From contig PGXV01000012.1 of the NCBI GenBank assembly GCA_002839315.1, positions 1 to 64,000 on the forward strand: a stretch of DNA of 64,000 nt, given 5' to 3'. This document shows, in pieces, positions 17,787-26,077 of the stretch (the stretch's first letter is position 1; every line of letters begins with the position of its first letter). This stretch comes from Spirochaetae bacterium HGW-Spirochaetae-3. Lineage in GTDB: Bacteria > Spirochaetota > Spirochaetia > Treponematales > UBA12059. The notes under the pieces were generated by a model. That model did not search any database and was not told the origin of the DNA. It saw only the letters and a program-made list of their open reading frames with translations. The position numbers and the translations under genes are program-made.

Positions 17787-17815
17787 ATTCTAGAGCCGCT
17801 TATCTAAAATGTCAA
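17787..17815 (-). promoter_or_regulatory. EIIA promoter, leaderless arrangement
   Basis: Minus strand TTGACA, 17 bp, TAGAAT: 11 of 12 consensus bases. Only CGGCCC separates the -10 box from the ATG at 17780, so the transcript should begin at or next to the start codon. Confidence 0.7.
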
Positions 17816-17836
17816 TTAAACGTCGTTCTTGGCGGT

Positions 17837-19060
17837 TTATATGAAATGGCGTAATTCCTTTACCTGTACGTACCCTTCGATCGAGGCGACCGCGGAGACT
17901 ATGCAGGCAGAGCAGATAGCGTCGATAAAGGCCGCGATCATGGCCAGCGGCAGGGCCGCGGGGGCCAATAATATGTAGCCGGACTCGAAGCCTCGGCCGT
18001 ACGAGGCGCAGAGCGTCGTCAGCGCGACGATCGGGCCGGCGCCGGGAGCCGCTCCGAGGAGCAGCGCCGTCGCGGGTACCGTCGCCATCATCCAGAGGAG
18101 GGCGCTCGAGCCGAGGCCGAGGTTGGAATATGAATTGAGGATGGCGACGAAGGCCGTGGCCGTGACCATCGCCGTCCCGGACCGGCCGAACGCCAGCGCG
18201 AGCGGTAACGATACGGCGCCCGAGCGGCGTCTGACGCCGAGGCTTTCCTTCAGGTGCTTGGCCGCGGCTCCCGCCTGTACGTAGGTATGGCCAGAGATGG
18301 CCGCGGCTATGGCCGGCGCGGTAAGCGCGAACAGAGTCTTGTACGGGTTGGCCTTCCTGTCGATAAGCCATATCGCGAGCGGCAAGAGCGCGAGCACGAC
18401 GAACGCCGTCTCTATGCCGATCGCCGCGAATAGCGGACCGAATACGGCCAATCGCGGCGTCCTGACCATCGTCGCCGTCCTCGCCGCGGCCGCTATGATG
18501 AGCGGGATCGGCAGCACTTCCACGAAGAAGCTGTTGATCTGCCAGAGGATGCGCGACAACGAGTCGAACAGGGCTACGACCGGTTTGGTCGCGGCCTTGT
18601 CGAAGGCGAACGCCAGGCCGAGGATCGACGCGAATATAGCCGCGGGCAACAGGAAATCGAAGGCCGAGAGCGTGGACAGGGCGTCTGGCGTGATGACGGA
18701 GGCGAGCACTCCCAAGACGGCGGGGACGGTGCCGACGCTGGTAGTGGCCTCGGTCGACAGGGGGATCCTGCCCGGGGAGAAGATGAACGCGCCGGCGAGC
18801 CCGACTAGCGACAGCGCGAATACCGTCGCTATGGAATATCCGACCGTCCTGAGCCACACCCGGTGCAGCCGTCGTTCTTCGTGAAGCTCGAAGGCCGCTA
18901 TAGCGACGGAGAAGAATACGAGCGGGAGGAGGGCGTAGCGCCCGATATTCATCGTTATGACGGCGACCGCGTCTATGACGTTGCCGTCTCCCATCGGAAT
19001 GATGAAGCCGGCGGCTACGCCGACAATGGTAGCGATCAGGTACTTAAGCCAAATCTTCAT
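17837..19060 (-). CDS. dicarboxylate/amino acid:cation symporter (DAACS family)
   Basis: A 407-residue membrane protein of the sodium:dicarboxylate/glutamate symporter (SDF) family with about eight helices plus re-entrant loops. It begins MKIWLKYLIATIVGVAAGF, and the serine-rich region and the GRSGTAMVTATAFVA segment match the substrate- and ion-binding core. The substrate (glutamate, aspartate, dicarboxylate or serine) cannot be assigned. The ATG at 19060 directly follows a promoter by 6 nt with no ribosome site, again a likely leaderless start; the longer frame is unsupported. Divergent from the MATE gene. Confidence 0.87.
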   Translation of the reverse strand: MKIWLKYLIATIVGVAAGFIIPMGDGNVIDAVAVITMNIGRYALLPLVFFSVAIAAFELHEERRLHRVWLRTVGYSIATVFALSLVGLAGAFIFSPGRIPLSTEATTSVGTVPAVLGVLASVITPDALSTLSAFDFLLPAAIFASILGLAFAFDKAATKPVVALFDSLSRILWQINSFFVEVLPIPLIIAAAARTATMVRTPRLAVFGPLFAAIGIETAFVVLALLPLAIWLIDRKANPYKTLFALTAPAIAAAISGHTYVQAGAAAKHLKESLGVRRRSGAVSLPLALAFGRSGTAMVTATAFVAILNSYSNLGLGSSALLWMMATVPATALLLGAAPGAGPIVALTTLCASYGRGFESGYILLAPAALPLAMIAAFIDAICSACIVSAVASIEGYVQVKELRHFI

Positions 19061-19066
19061 TGCCGG

Positions 19067-19095
19067 AGCATACCTGACGCCGTATGCGCCGTCAA
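19067..19095 (-). promoter_or_regulatory. DAACS symporter promoter, leaderless arrangement
   Basis: Minus strand TTGACG, 17 bp, TATGCT, then CCGGCA and the ATG. The -35 element abuts the tandem palindromes at 19097-19129. Confidence 0.65.
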
Positions 19096-19096
19096 G

Positions 19097-19129
19097 TTGC
19101 GCCAGTAGGCGCATTGCGCCAGTAGGCGC
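19097..19129. promoter_or_regulatory. two tandem GCGCC-agta-GGCGC palindromes (candidate operator)
   Basis: The 16-bp unit TTGCGCCAGTAGGCGC occurs at 19097-19112 and 19114-19129, a 17-bp period. Each unit contains a 14-bp palindrome. They sit between the DAACS -35 box and the putative MATE -10 box, so one dimeric regulator could control both divergent genes. Confidence 0.55.
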
Positions 19130-19158
19130 GGCTCGTCGGCGTCGATACTATACGGCGC

Positions 19159-20556
19159 ATGCGCGACGACACCGGAATCGGACCGGCCGCTACCGGCGGC
19201 CTCACGAATAACGTCAATTCAGCGGAAGTTTTCAGGTCGCTCCTCAAGATCGCCTTCCCGATGATGCTCGGGAGCGCTATCGAAACGGTATACAACCTCA
19301 CCGACGCGTTCTTCCTCGGCAGGCTCGGCACCGCCGAGATAGGGGCTCCATCGATAGCGTTCAGCGTAGTCTTCTTCATTACCGTCTTCGGCGCCGGGTT
19401 GTCCGGGGCCGGGACAACGCTCATCGCCCAATCCAAGGGCAAGGGCGACGCCGCGAAGATGAACGGATACATGAACCAGGCGACGTCGCTATTGCTCGTC
19501 GCGTCTATCTTCCTCGCGACGATCGGAGCCGTCGTCGCGGCTCCCCTGCTCCGGGCGCTCAATACGCCGGACGAGGTGTACGGTTTCGCCCTCGTTTATA
19601 TGCGCATCATCTTCCTCGGCATTCCGTTCACGTTCATGTATTTCTCCCTGCAGGCGTCGTTCACGGCGATAGGCGACTCGGCGACGCCGATAAAGGTGCA
19701 TCTGCTCGCGATAGGCATCAACGTCGCGCTCGATCCCGTCCTTATCTTCGGATTCGGCCCTATCCCTGCCTTCGGCGTGGCCGGCGCGGCAGTCGCGACG
19801 GTCGCGTCCCAGGGCGTCGGCGCCGCGCTGTCCCTGGCCGTGCTGCGACGGGGCCGCTCCGGCCTTCGGTTGACCTTGGCCGATATGCGGCCCAAGGCAA
19901 AGGCCTGGGGGCTGCTCCTCAGGATCGGCTTGCCCGCGAGCGTCGGCCAGGGATTATCGGCCTTCGGCTTTACCGTCCTGCAGGGCGTCGTCAATATGTT
20001 CGGTACCTCGGCCATCGCCGCGTTCGGCGTCGGCAACCGCCTGATGAACCTGTTCGATATCCCCACACACGGTATCGCCAGCGCGACGACCAGCCTCGTC
20101 GGGCGGGCGATGGGCGCCAGGGACGAGCGCCTGGCGATGCGCGTCGTGCGGATCGCCCTGGCGATGGTGCTGGTCTTCGAGATACCGCTTCTCACGATGG
20201 CCTTCGCGTACGGGGGCGGGCTCGTCAGGCTGTTCGTCTCGGATCCGGAGGCCGTCAGGCTCGGCGATATCATGTTCAAGGTCGTCACGCCGTCGCTACT
20301 GATGTTCGGCCTGTACTTCGCGATGAGCGGGGCCTTCCAGGGCGCGGGGGACACCAAGGTGATCATGGTTCTGTCGGTCTTCAGGCTGTGGGGCGTGAGG
20401 GTACCGCTGGCCTACCTGCTGGCGTACCGTACGGCGCTCGGGCCGCTGTCCATATGGGCGGCGATGTTCGCGTCCAATTTCCTGACGGCGACCATAGGCT
20501 TCGTCTATTTCAAGATGGGCCGGTGGAAACGCGCGCTCGATCCGGACGGGATATGA
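19159..20556 (+). CDS. MATE-family multidrug/sodium antiporter
   Basis: A 465-residue polytopic protein with the duplicated six-helix MATE architecture: the first half starts near FPMMLGSAIETVYNLTDAFFLGRLG and the second near the GLLLRIGLPASVGQGLSAFG segment. It exports cationic drugs or metabolites using a sodium or proton gradient (family knowledge). No Shine-Dalgarno site precedes the ATG; a TACTAT hexamer at 19146-19151 lies 7 nt upstream, so it may be leaderless. Convergent with the rubrerythrin-like gene, 4 nt apart. Confidence 0.9.
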   Translation: MRDDTGIGPAATGGLTNNVNSAEVFRSLLKIAFPMMLGSAIETVYNLTDAFFLGRLGTAEIGAPSIAFSVVFFITVFGAGLSGAGTTLIAQSKGKGDAAKMNGYMNQATSLLLVASIFLATIGAVVAAPLLRALNTPDEVYGFALVYMRIIFLGIPFTFMYFSLQASFTAIGDSATPIKVHLLAIGINVALDPVLIFGFGPIPAFGVAGAAVATVASQGVGAALSLAVLRRGRSGLRLTLADMRPKAKAWGLLLRIGLPASVGQGLSAFGFTVLQGVVNMFGTSAIAAFGVGNRLMNLFDIPTHGIASATTSLVGRAMGARDERLAMRVVRIALAMVLVFEIPLLTMAFAYGGGLVRLFVSDPEAVRLGDIMFKVVTPSLLMFGLYFAMSGAFQGAGDTKVIMVLSVFRLWGVRVPLAYLLAYRTALGPLSIWAAMFASNFLTATIGFVYFKMGRWKRALDPDGI

Positions 20557-20560
20557 CGGC

Positions 20561-21016
20561 TCAGTTGTCCTTGCTTATCTCGCTTTCGTAGAGATCCTCG
20601 AAATAGCGCTTGTGCCGGCTCTCCTCCGCGACCAGCCGCTCGAAGACGGATTTGAGCCCGGGCTGCGAGGCGGCCTCGGCAAGCCGCTCGTAGAGGACGC
20701 CCGATCGCTCCTCCTTCTTGATGGCCGCGACGAGTATGTCCTGGAAGGTCATGCCCGCGGTCGGCCTCTCCTCGGCGTCCATCCTCGCGGCGAGCCCCAG
20801 GTCGACGGCGACGGTCGGAGACAATGCCACGCTCCCTTTCGCCTTCATGCCGGAGATCATCGCGACGTGGCCCTCCTCCATGGCCATGAACTCGGCCAGC
20901 GTCGATTTCTGGGCCGCGAACGACGCCATGGCCGACAGCTCGCGGTAGAACGCCACCGCCGCCTTCTCCCTTCCGAGGGCGAGGTCGAGGGCGGCGGCGA
21001 AGGTGGTAGCGTCCAT
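20561..21016 (-). CDS. rubrerythrin-like diiron protein
   Basis: A 151-residue ferritin-like four-helix protein. Predicted iron ligands are Glu17, Glu47-x2-His50, Glu102 and Glu132-x2-His135, the rubrerythrin pattern. It lacks the C-terminal rubredoxin domain of classical rubrerythrin, so it needs an outside electron donor. It starts 1 nt after the stop of the ferredoxin-GltD fusion and is the last gene of the 13-gene operon. Its likely task is removing peroxide or sensing iron/oxygen to protect the iron-sulfur clusters of the complex (inference). Confidence 0.82.
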   Translation of the reverse strand: MDATTFAAALDLALGREKAAVAFYRELSAMASFAAQKSTLAEFMAMEEGHVAMISGMKAKGSVALSPTVAVDLGLAARMDAEERPTAGMTFQDILVAAIKKEERSGVLYERLAEAASQPGLKSVFERLVAEESRHKRYFEDLYESEISKDN

Positions 21017-21017
21017 G

Positions 21018-22814
21018 TCAGGCTCCTTTCCCGTACAGCAGGCGGTCGATGCCGATGGCCGCCCGGTGGCCGTCGGCTATCGCCGATATCGCGTCCTTGC
21101 GGTCGTTGACGAGGTCTCCGCCGGCGAAGACCGGAGCTCCTCCGGCTGCCCGGGTCGCCATGCCGAAGGAATCGACGACGGGCCTGAAGCGCTTCACGGG
21201 TACCCCGTCGGACTCGGCGATGAAGGACAGGTCGGGTCCCTGTCCTATCGCCGCGATGATAGAGTCGTAGCGACCCTCGCGGACGGCGCCGGGGATGGGT
21301 TCGGGGACGGGGCGCTTGCCGGGCTCCTTCTGGACCATCGTCGCCTCGTTCCAGATGAACAGGGCGGCCTCGCCCGCGGCGTCGGGCGCATCCCTTACCT
21401 CGAGCGGGATGGCCTTCTCGACGAGGCGGGCTCCCTCGGCCTTGGCCTCCCGTACCTCGTCGGCGTCCGCGGGCATGTCCTCCTCGCGGCGGCGGTACAG
21501 GATGTCGACCGTCGCGCCGTGCCTGAGGGCCGTCCTCGCCGCGTCCATCGCGACGTTCCCTCCGCCTATGACCGCGACCCGCCCGCCCAGGCCGAGCTCT
21601 TCTCCCCGCGTCGCCCGGGCAAGCACGGCGACGCCGTCCAGTACGCGGGGATGATCCTCACCGGGCACCTCGAGGCCGTACGCCACCGGTAGCCCCGTGG
21701 ACAGGTACACGGCGTCGAAATCGGTGCGCAGCTTTGAGAGCTCGATGTCCTTGCCTATGGAGACGCCGCGGCTGATGGAGACGCCGAGGCTCTCGATATA
21801 GCCTATGTCCTTGTCCAGCGCGGGATAGGGCAGGCGGTACTCCGGGATGCCGTAGCGAAGCATGCCGCCCGCGGCCTCTTCCGCCTCGAACACGGTCACC
21901 GCGTGGCCCTGCATCGATAGGTAGTACGCCGCGGAGAGGCCTCCCGGGCCCGCGCCTACGATCGCTACCTTCTTGCCCGAGGGCGCCGCGCCCCGCGGCA
22001 GGGCCTTTGCGTAGTCCGATAGCTCAACCTGGTCGGCGATATAGCGCTTGAGCCAGCGTATCGCGACCGGGTCGCCGCCCGAGCCTATGGAGCAGGCTTC
22101 CTCGCAGCGGTGGGTGCATACGCGGCCGCAGGCCTCGGGGAAGGGGTTCGTCTCGTAGAGGAGGCGGAGTCCCTCGTCCATATCGCCGTCGCGAACGGCC
22201 TTGATGTAGCCCGGTATGTCCATGTGAGCGGGACAACTGGCGATACAGAGCCCGCAGGAGACGCAGCGGTCGGCTTCCTTCTCGGCCTGGGCCCGCGAGT
22301 AGCCCCTGACCAGCTCGAGGAAGGAGGCGACCGCCTCCGCGTGGCCGAGTTCCGGCATGGGGACGCGGTCCTCGTCGAGCAGGCGATAGCCCTCCGCCCG
22401 GCGGTAGCCGAGCGCCGAGCCGTCCCACGGCTTGGCCTCGACGCCGGGCACGTAGCGGAACACGTCGGGATCTCGGTCGATCCAGACGTACTCGTTGCTC
22501 ATGGACAGCGATCCCGACGGGCATATGTCCACGCAGAGCGCGCACCAGCAGCAGCGGCCGTAGTCGATACGGGGCCTGAGGCCGGAGTCGCCGTCCTTCG
22601 CCTCCCGTCCGGCCGCCGGCACGAGGTCGATGGCGTTGTTCATGCAGATCGCCTCGCAGGTGCCGCATCCGACGCACGCGTCGGCGTCGTTCATATGGAA
22701 CCCGCGGTAGCGCGGGGCGCCCGGCCGTTCGTCGATCGGTTTCTTGACCGTGAACGGCTTCTCGAAGGCGCGCTTCCAGACCGCGAAGGGCGCTATGAAG
22801 TCCTTTATGTCCAT
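21018..22814 (-). CDS. NuoI/MbxN-like ferredoxin fused to GltD-type FAD/NAD(P)H oxidoreductase
   Basis: A 598-residue fusion. The N terminus is a two-cluster ferredoxin like complex I NuoI or MbhN/MbxN: Cys47-50-53-57 and Cys88-91-94-98. Residues 170-600 are a glutamate synthase small subunit (GltD/NfnB) module: another Cys184-187-190-194 set and Cys229-233-237-241, an FAD-binding GAGPGG motif at 287-292, and a second dinucleotide site GGGNVAMDAA near 405-415. No glutamate synthase large subunit is nearby. Predicted role: electron entry/exit unit that links NAD(P)H to the peripheral arm encoded by the next genes. It lies 4 nt after the large-subunit gene. Confidence 0.88.
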   Translation of the reverse strand: MDIKDFIAPFAVWKRAFEKPFTVKKPIDERPGAPRYRGFHMNDADACVGCGTCEAICMNNAIDLVPAAGREAKDGDSGLRPRIDYGRCCWCALCVDICPSGSLSMSNEYVWIDRDPDVFRYVPGVEAKPWDGSALGYRRAEGYRLLDEDRVPMPELGHAEAVASFLELVRGYSRAQAEKEADRCVSCGLCIASCPAHMDIPGYIKAVRDGDMDEGLRLLYETNPFPEACGRVCTHRCEEACSIGSGGDPVAIRWLKRYIADQVELSDYAKALPRGAAPSGKKVAIVGAGPGGLSAAYYLSMQGHAVTVFEAEEAAGGMLRYGIPEYRLPYPALDKDIGYIESLGVSISRGVSIGKDIELSKLRTDFDAVYLSTGLPVAYGLEVPGEDHPRVLDGVAVLARATRGEELGLGGRVAVIGGGNVAMDAARTALRHGATVDILYRRREEDMPADADEVREAKAEGARLVEKAIPLEVRDAPDAAGEAALFIWNEATMVQKEPGKRPVPEPIPGAVREGRYDSIIAAIGQGPDLSFIAESDGVPVKRFRPVVDSFGMATRAAGGAPVFAGGDLVNDRKDAISAIADGHRAAIGIDRLLYGKGA

Positions 22815-22818
22815 CGTC

Positions 22819-23982
22819 TCACCTCTCGATTTCCGGGGGATAGGTGTGGAGGCTGACCATGAGGCCCGCCACGTCCGCTATGTTGACGCCGCGGACGAGC
22901 CGCTCCATCACCGATACCGCGTGCGTGTAGCTCGGGCCGCGCACCGCGACGCGGCGGGGCTTGTCCGAGCCGTCGGATACGACGTAGAAGCCGTATTCGC
23001 CCCGGGTGCACTCCGCCGAGACGTATGTCTCGCCCGCGGGTATCCTCCAGTACAGCGGATTCGGAAGCCGCTCGCGGAACGGGCCGTCCTTCGGCGCCAT
23101 ATCGACGATCTGCCGTATCAGGTCTATCGCCTGGTACATCTCGCCGAGGCGTAGCCTCGCTCGCTCGTACGCGTCAGACTCGGTGCCGACGATGGGCTGG
23201 AAGTCGAGCCTGGGGTAGGCGAGGTACCCCGAGTCCTTGCGCAGGTCGCGAGCGACGCCGGCGGCGCGCGCGTTGGGGCCGGTGATTCCGTAATGGTCGA
23301 CCCAGTCCCTGGGGATGTAGCCGAGGCCCTCGGCGCGCATCTTGAAGACGGCGTTGTGGAACATCACCAGCTCGATGTCGTCGAGGTTCTTCTCGACGAC
23401 CGCCATGGTCTCGAGGACGCGCTTGTAGAAGCCGGCCGGGACGTCTCCGCGGACGCCGCCGGGTATGATGTACATGTGGTATATACGGCCGCCCGTCAGC
23501 TCCTCGAAGAGGTCGAGGACGTAGTCGCGCATCGTGACGCTCCACTGGGCTATCGTGCCGTGGCCGAACGCGCCGGCCTGGCCGCCTATCCACATGAGGA
23601 AGCTGGCGAGCCGCATCATCTCCAGCGACAACGTGCGCAGCCAGACGGCTTTCTCCGGAATTACGATGCCCGCGAGCTCCTCGAGCGCCGCCGCGTAGCA
23701 GTACTCGTTGAAGTCCGGCTCTGGTACCGCGATGCGGCAGACGAGCGGGAAGTTCTGCATGTACAGGCGGCGTTCCATCAGCTTCTCGAAGCCTCGGTGC
23801 AGGTAGCCGACGTGCGTCTCGCAGTCGACGACCGTATCCCCTTCGGCCACGAGCCGCAGGGACATGTTGCCGGTGATGCCGGGATGCTGAGGGCCTTGCC
23901 ACATGACCAGGTACTTGCCCGAATCCAGGTCCGGCGTCGCCCGCTCGGCCGGGGGTATAACGCGCTGCTTCTCTCGCCTCAT
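22819..23982 (-). CDS. NuoD/MbxL-like large subunit without [NiFe] cysteines
   Basis: A 387-residue homologue of complex I NuoD and group 4 hydrogenase large subunits. It keeps GPQHPG (30-35), GYLHRGFEK and EKAVWLRTLSLEMMRLASFL. In [NiFe] enzymes two CxxC motifs bind the metal; here the first reads RIAVPE (residues 83-88) and the second, at the C terminus, HTYPPEIER, so all four ligands are absent. It is therefore not a hydrogenase. It resembles MbxL-type or complex I-type subunits. It overlaps the NuoC-like gene by 4 nt (ATGA). Confidence 0.88.
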   Translation of the reverse strand: MRREKQRVIPPAERATPDLDSGKYLVMWQGPQHPGITGNMSLRLVAEGDTVVDCETHVGYLHRGFEKLMERRLYMQNFPLVCRIAVPEPDFNEYCYAAALEELAGIVIPEKAVWLRTLSLEMMRLASFLMWIGGQAGAFGHGTIAQWSVTMRDYVLDLFEELTGGRIYHMYIIPGGVRGDVPAGFYKRVLETMAVVEKNLDDIELVMFHNAVFKMRAEGLGYIPRDWVDHYGITGPNARAAGVARDLRKDSGYLAYPRLDFQPIVGTESDAYERARLRLGEMYQAIDLIRQIVDMAPKDGPFRERLPNPLYWRIPAGETYVSAECTRGEYGFYVVSDGSDKPRRVAVRGPSYTHAVSVMERLVRGVNIADVAGLMVSLHTYPPEIER

Positions 23983-24512
23983 TGAGCGGCCTCCGGATAG
24001 AGCTTCTCTCTCATATGGGAGGCGGGGTCGTGCGTGACGCGGCCGGGCCGCTCCGCGTAGGTCGCGTCGCTATAGGCCAGCGAGTCGAAATCGCGCCTCA
24101 TCATCGGCGGACCCTCCCAGCCCTCGAGCACGAACTCCTCGTCGACCCGCGGGCTGCCCGGGAAGTCGATGCCGAACCATTCCCTCATCTCGCGCTGGTA
24201 GGTCCAGGCCTGTCCCCACAGGAGGTGGATCGAGTCTACCGTCGGCTCGGCCCGGTCGACGTCCGCGTGGACGATCAGCCCGCGCCGGGCGTCGTGGTCG
24301 CGTAGCGCGTAGCTGAGGGTGAAGGCGCCGCGCTCGATATTATCGATCGCCGTCATGAAGGACAGGTGCCCGTACCCCGCCTCGTCGCGCAGGTACGCCA
24401 TGACGTCGCGTATCCTGATTGCGTCGACCTCGACGGAGGCCAGGTCCTTTCGTATGTCGTGCCAGCCGCGGGCGCCGTAGCGTCCGGCGAGCTCTTTCGC
24501 CAGTTCGTTCAT
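23979..24512 (-). CDS. NuoC/MbhK-like 30-kDa subunit
   Basis: A 177-residue protein of the complex I 30-kDa subunit family. The signature region is visible as WTYQREMREWFGIDFPGSPR (about 113-132) followed by the RRDFDSLAYSD segment. It has no cofactor; in relatives it stabilises the NuoB-NuoD junction. A GGAG precedes the ATG, and it overlaps the next gene by 4 nt. Confidence 0.87.
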   Translation of the reverse strand: MNELAKELAGRYGARGWHDIRKDLASVEVDAIRIRDVMAYLRDEAGYGHLSFMTAIDNIERGAFTLSYALRDHDARRGLIVHADVDRAEPTVDSIHLLWGQAWTYQREMREWFGIDFPGSPRVDEEFVLEGWEGPPMMRRDFDSLAYSDATYAERPGRVTHDPASHMREKLYPEAAQ

Positions 24513-24522
24513 CTACGGTCTC

Positions 24523-25152
24523 CTACCAGTTGTAGTCGGGCATGTTCCAGTCCTTGATGACCTTCTTCTGGTTCGCCTTGTACCAGTCGAAGTTGCGGGC
24601 GTACTCGTTCTGCCCCTCGCCGCCGCCCGACTTGATTATCCTCTTGAGCTCCTGGAAGCCGGCGAGCAGCGCCTCGGGCCGCGGCATGCAGCCGGCTATG
24701 TACACGTCCACCGGGATGTACTGGTCTATGCGCTTGATGGTGTTGTAGCTGTCCCAGTACATGCCCCCGTTGATGGTGCACGAGCCGAGGGCGAGCACGA
24801 ACTTCGGCCCCATCATCTGCTCGTAGCTGCGGACGATGCGCTTGAGGGTCTTCACCGACGCGTAGCCGCCTATCACGAACACGGACGACTGCCGAGGCGT
24901 CGGCCTGGGCTGGATGCCGTAGCGGTACATGTCGAAACGGCTCGTCATCAGCGGGCGTAGCTCTATGGCGCCGCAGCCGGTCCCGAATCCCAGGAGCCAC
25001 AGGCTCTCCGATCGAGCCCAGTTTAGGAAGCGCTCCCAGGCGCCCCTGGCGGGCTCGTATTCGCGGGGGGCGGCGTCGCAGAACAGTCCGCGCTCCTCGG
25101 GCGGCAGGCCCTCGTTCGCGAGGGGCGCCGGTATCGTTTTCTTCTCGCTCAT
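24523..25152 (-). CDS. NuoB/MbxJ-like iron-sulfur subunit
   Basis: A 209-residue homologue of the small subunit that carries the cluster nearest the active site. Ligand positions seen are Cys60 in FGTGCGAIE, Cys125 in GSCTINGGMY and Cys155 in AGCMPRPEALL. Complex I has two adjacent cysteines at the first position and hydrogenases a CxxC; here residue 61 is Gly, so one canonical ligand is missing (Cys25 might substitute). A GGAGG site precedes the ATG. Confidence 0.88.
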   Translation of the reverse strand: MSEKKTIPAPLANEGLPPEERGLFCDAAPREYEPARGAWERFLNWARSESLWLLGFGTGCGAIELRPLMTSRFDMYRYGIQPRPTPRQSSVFVIGGYASVKTLKRIVRSYEQMMGPKFVLALGSCTINGGMYWDSYNTIKRIDQYIPVDVYIAGCMPRPEALLAGFQELKRIIKSGGGEGQNEYARNFDWYKANQKKVIKDWNMPDYNW

Positions 25153-25162
25153 TGCGCGCCTC

Positions 25163-26077
25163 CTAGATGACTGCGATGATGACCGAGGCTATGCCGACGA
25201 GCGTCGGCGCGCCGAGGAAGAACCTGATCGACTGGTCGGTCCGGAGCCGCGGGAAGGCCTGGCCGACGAACACGTTGACGAAGTAGATCAGGAAGGTCTT
25301 GATCACCATCGCGACGATGTTCGTGGCCCCGCCGAAGTACAGGTTCATGTACAGCACGAGCTTGGCGCCGTTGAATATCGCCCTGTTCGTCTGCAGCATG
25401 CCGAGCAGGTTGCTCTGGTACTCGGTCGGCGGTCCTATCGGGATCTCCTGCGGCGCTATGACGACGCTGAACGGGTTGTGCCCCGACATGCCGAGGAACG
25501 CCACTATCGCGGCTATCACGGCCAGCGGATTGGTCGCGAGCGTCCAGTGGGCGAAGCCGCCCTGCTGGGCCGCGACGATGGCGTTGATGTCGAGCGTGCC
25601 GTACTGGGCGGCCACCGCTATCACCGACAGCGCGAACGGCACCTCGAAGGCGGTCATCTGCGCGAGGCCCCGGCTGACGCCTATGGCGCTGTACGGGTGC
25701 CCGCCCTCGCCGGCGCCGAGCGCCATGCCGAGCTGCCCGAAGAAGATGAAGTACATCACGAGGAGGAGGTCTCCCGAGTCGGAGAAGTTCCTGAACAGGA
25801 CGGAGCCGAATACCGCGGGTATGAACATGTAGGTGCCGACGCCTCCCGCGAGCCTGAATACCGGCCCTAGGTAGAACATCGCGCCGTGGCCTATGGAGTT
25901 GCGCTTCGCGGAGCTCTTGACGATGTCTATGTACGGCTGCCAGACCGGCTGGCCGACGCGGCCCTGGACCTTGGCGCTTATCCTCGCCATCGATCCTATG
26001 AGGAGGAGGCCGTAGTTCGTTATGACGAAGAGCGAGACGAACGCGTAGCCTATGCGTCCTATGATCGTCGGTTCCAT
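25163..26077 (-). CDS. NuoH/MbxM-like membrane subunit
   Basis: A 304-residue membrane protein with about eight helices, homologous to complex I NuoH, which joins the peripheral arm to the ion-pumping arm. The conserved loop GRVGQPVWQPYIDIVKSSAK (39-58) and AFEVPFALS are present. The start at 26077 shares one base with the stop of the antiporter fusion (TGATG); the upstream extension of the open frame lies in that gene. Confidence 0.9.
   Translation of the reverse strand: MEPTIIGRIGYAFVSLFVITNYGLLLIGSMARISAKVQGRVGQPVWQPYIDIVKSSAKRNSIGHGAMFYLGPVFRLAGGVGTYMFIPAVFGSVLFRNFSDSGDLLLVMYFIFFGQLGMALGAGEGGHPYSAIGVSRGLAQMTAFEVPFALSVIAVAAQYGTLDINAIVAAQQGGFAHWTLATNPLAVIAAIVAFLGMSGHNPFSVVIAPQEIPIGPPTEYQSNLLGMLQTNRAIFNGAKLVLYMNLYFGGATNIVAMVIKTFLIYFVNVFVGQAFPRLRTDQSIRFFLGAPTLVGIASVIIAVI

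Noticed and set aside
21018-22814. Glutamate synthase small subunit
   Set aside because: The GltD module is fused to a NuoI-like ferredoxin and no glutamate synthase large subunit is present; the context is the energy complex.
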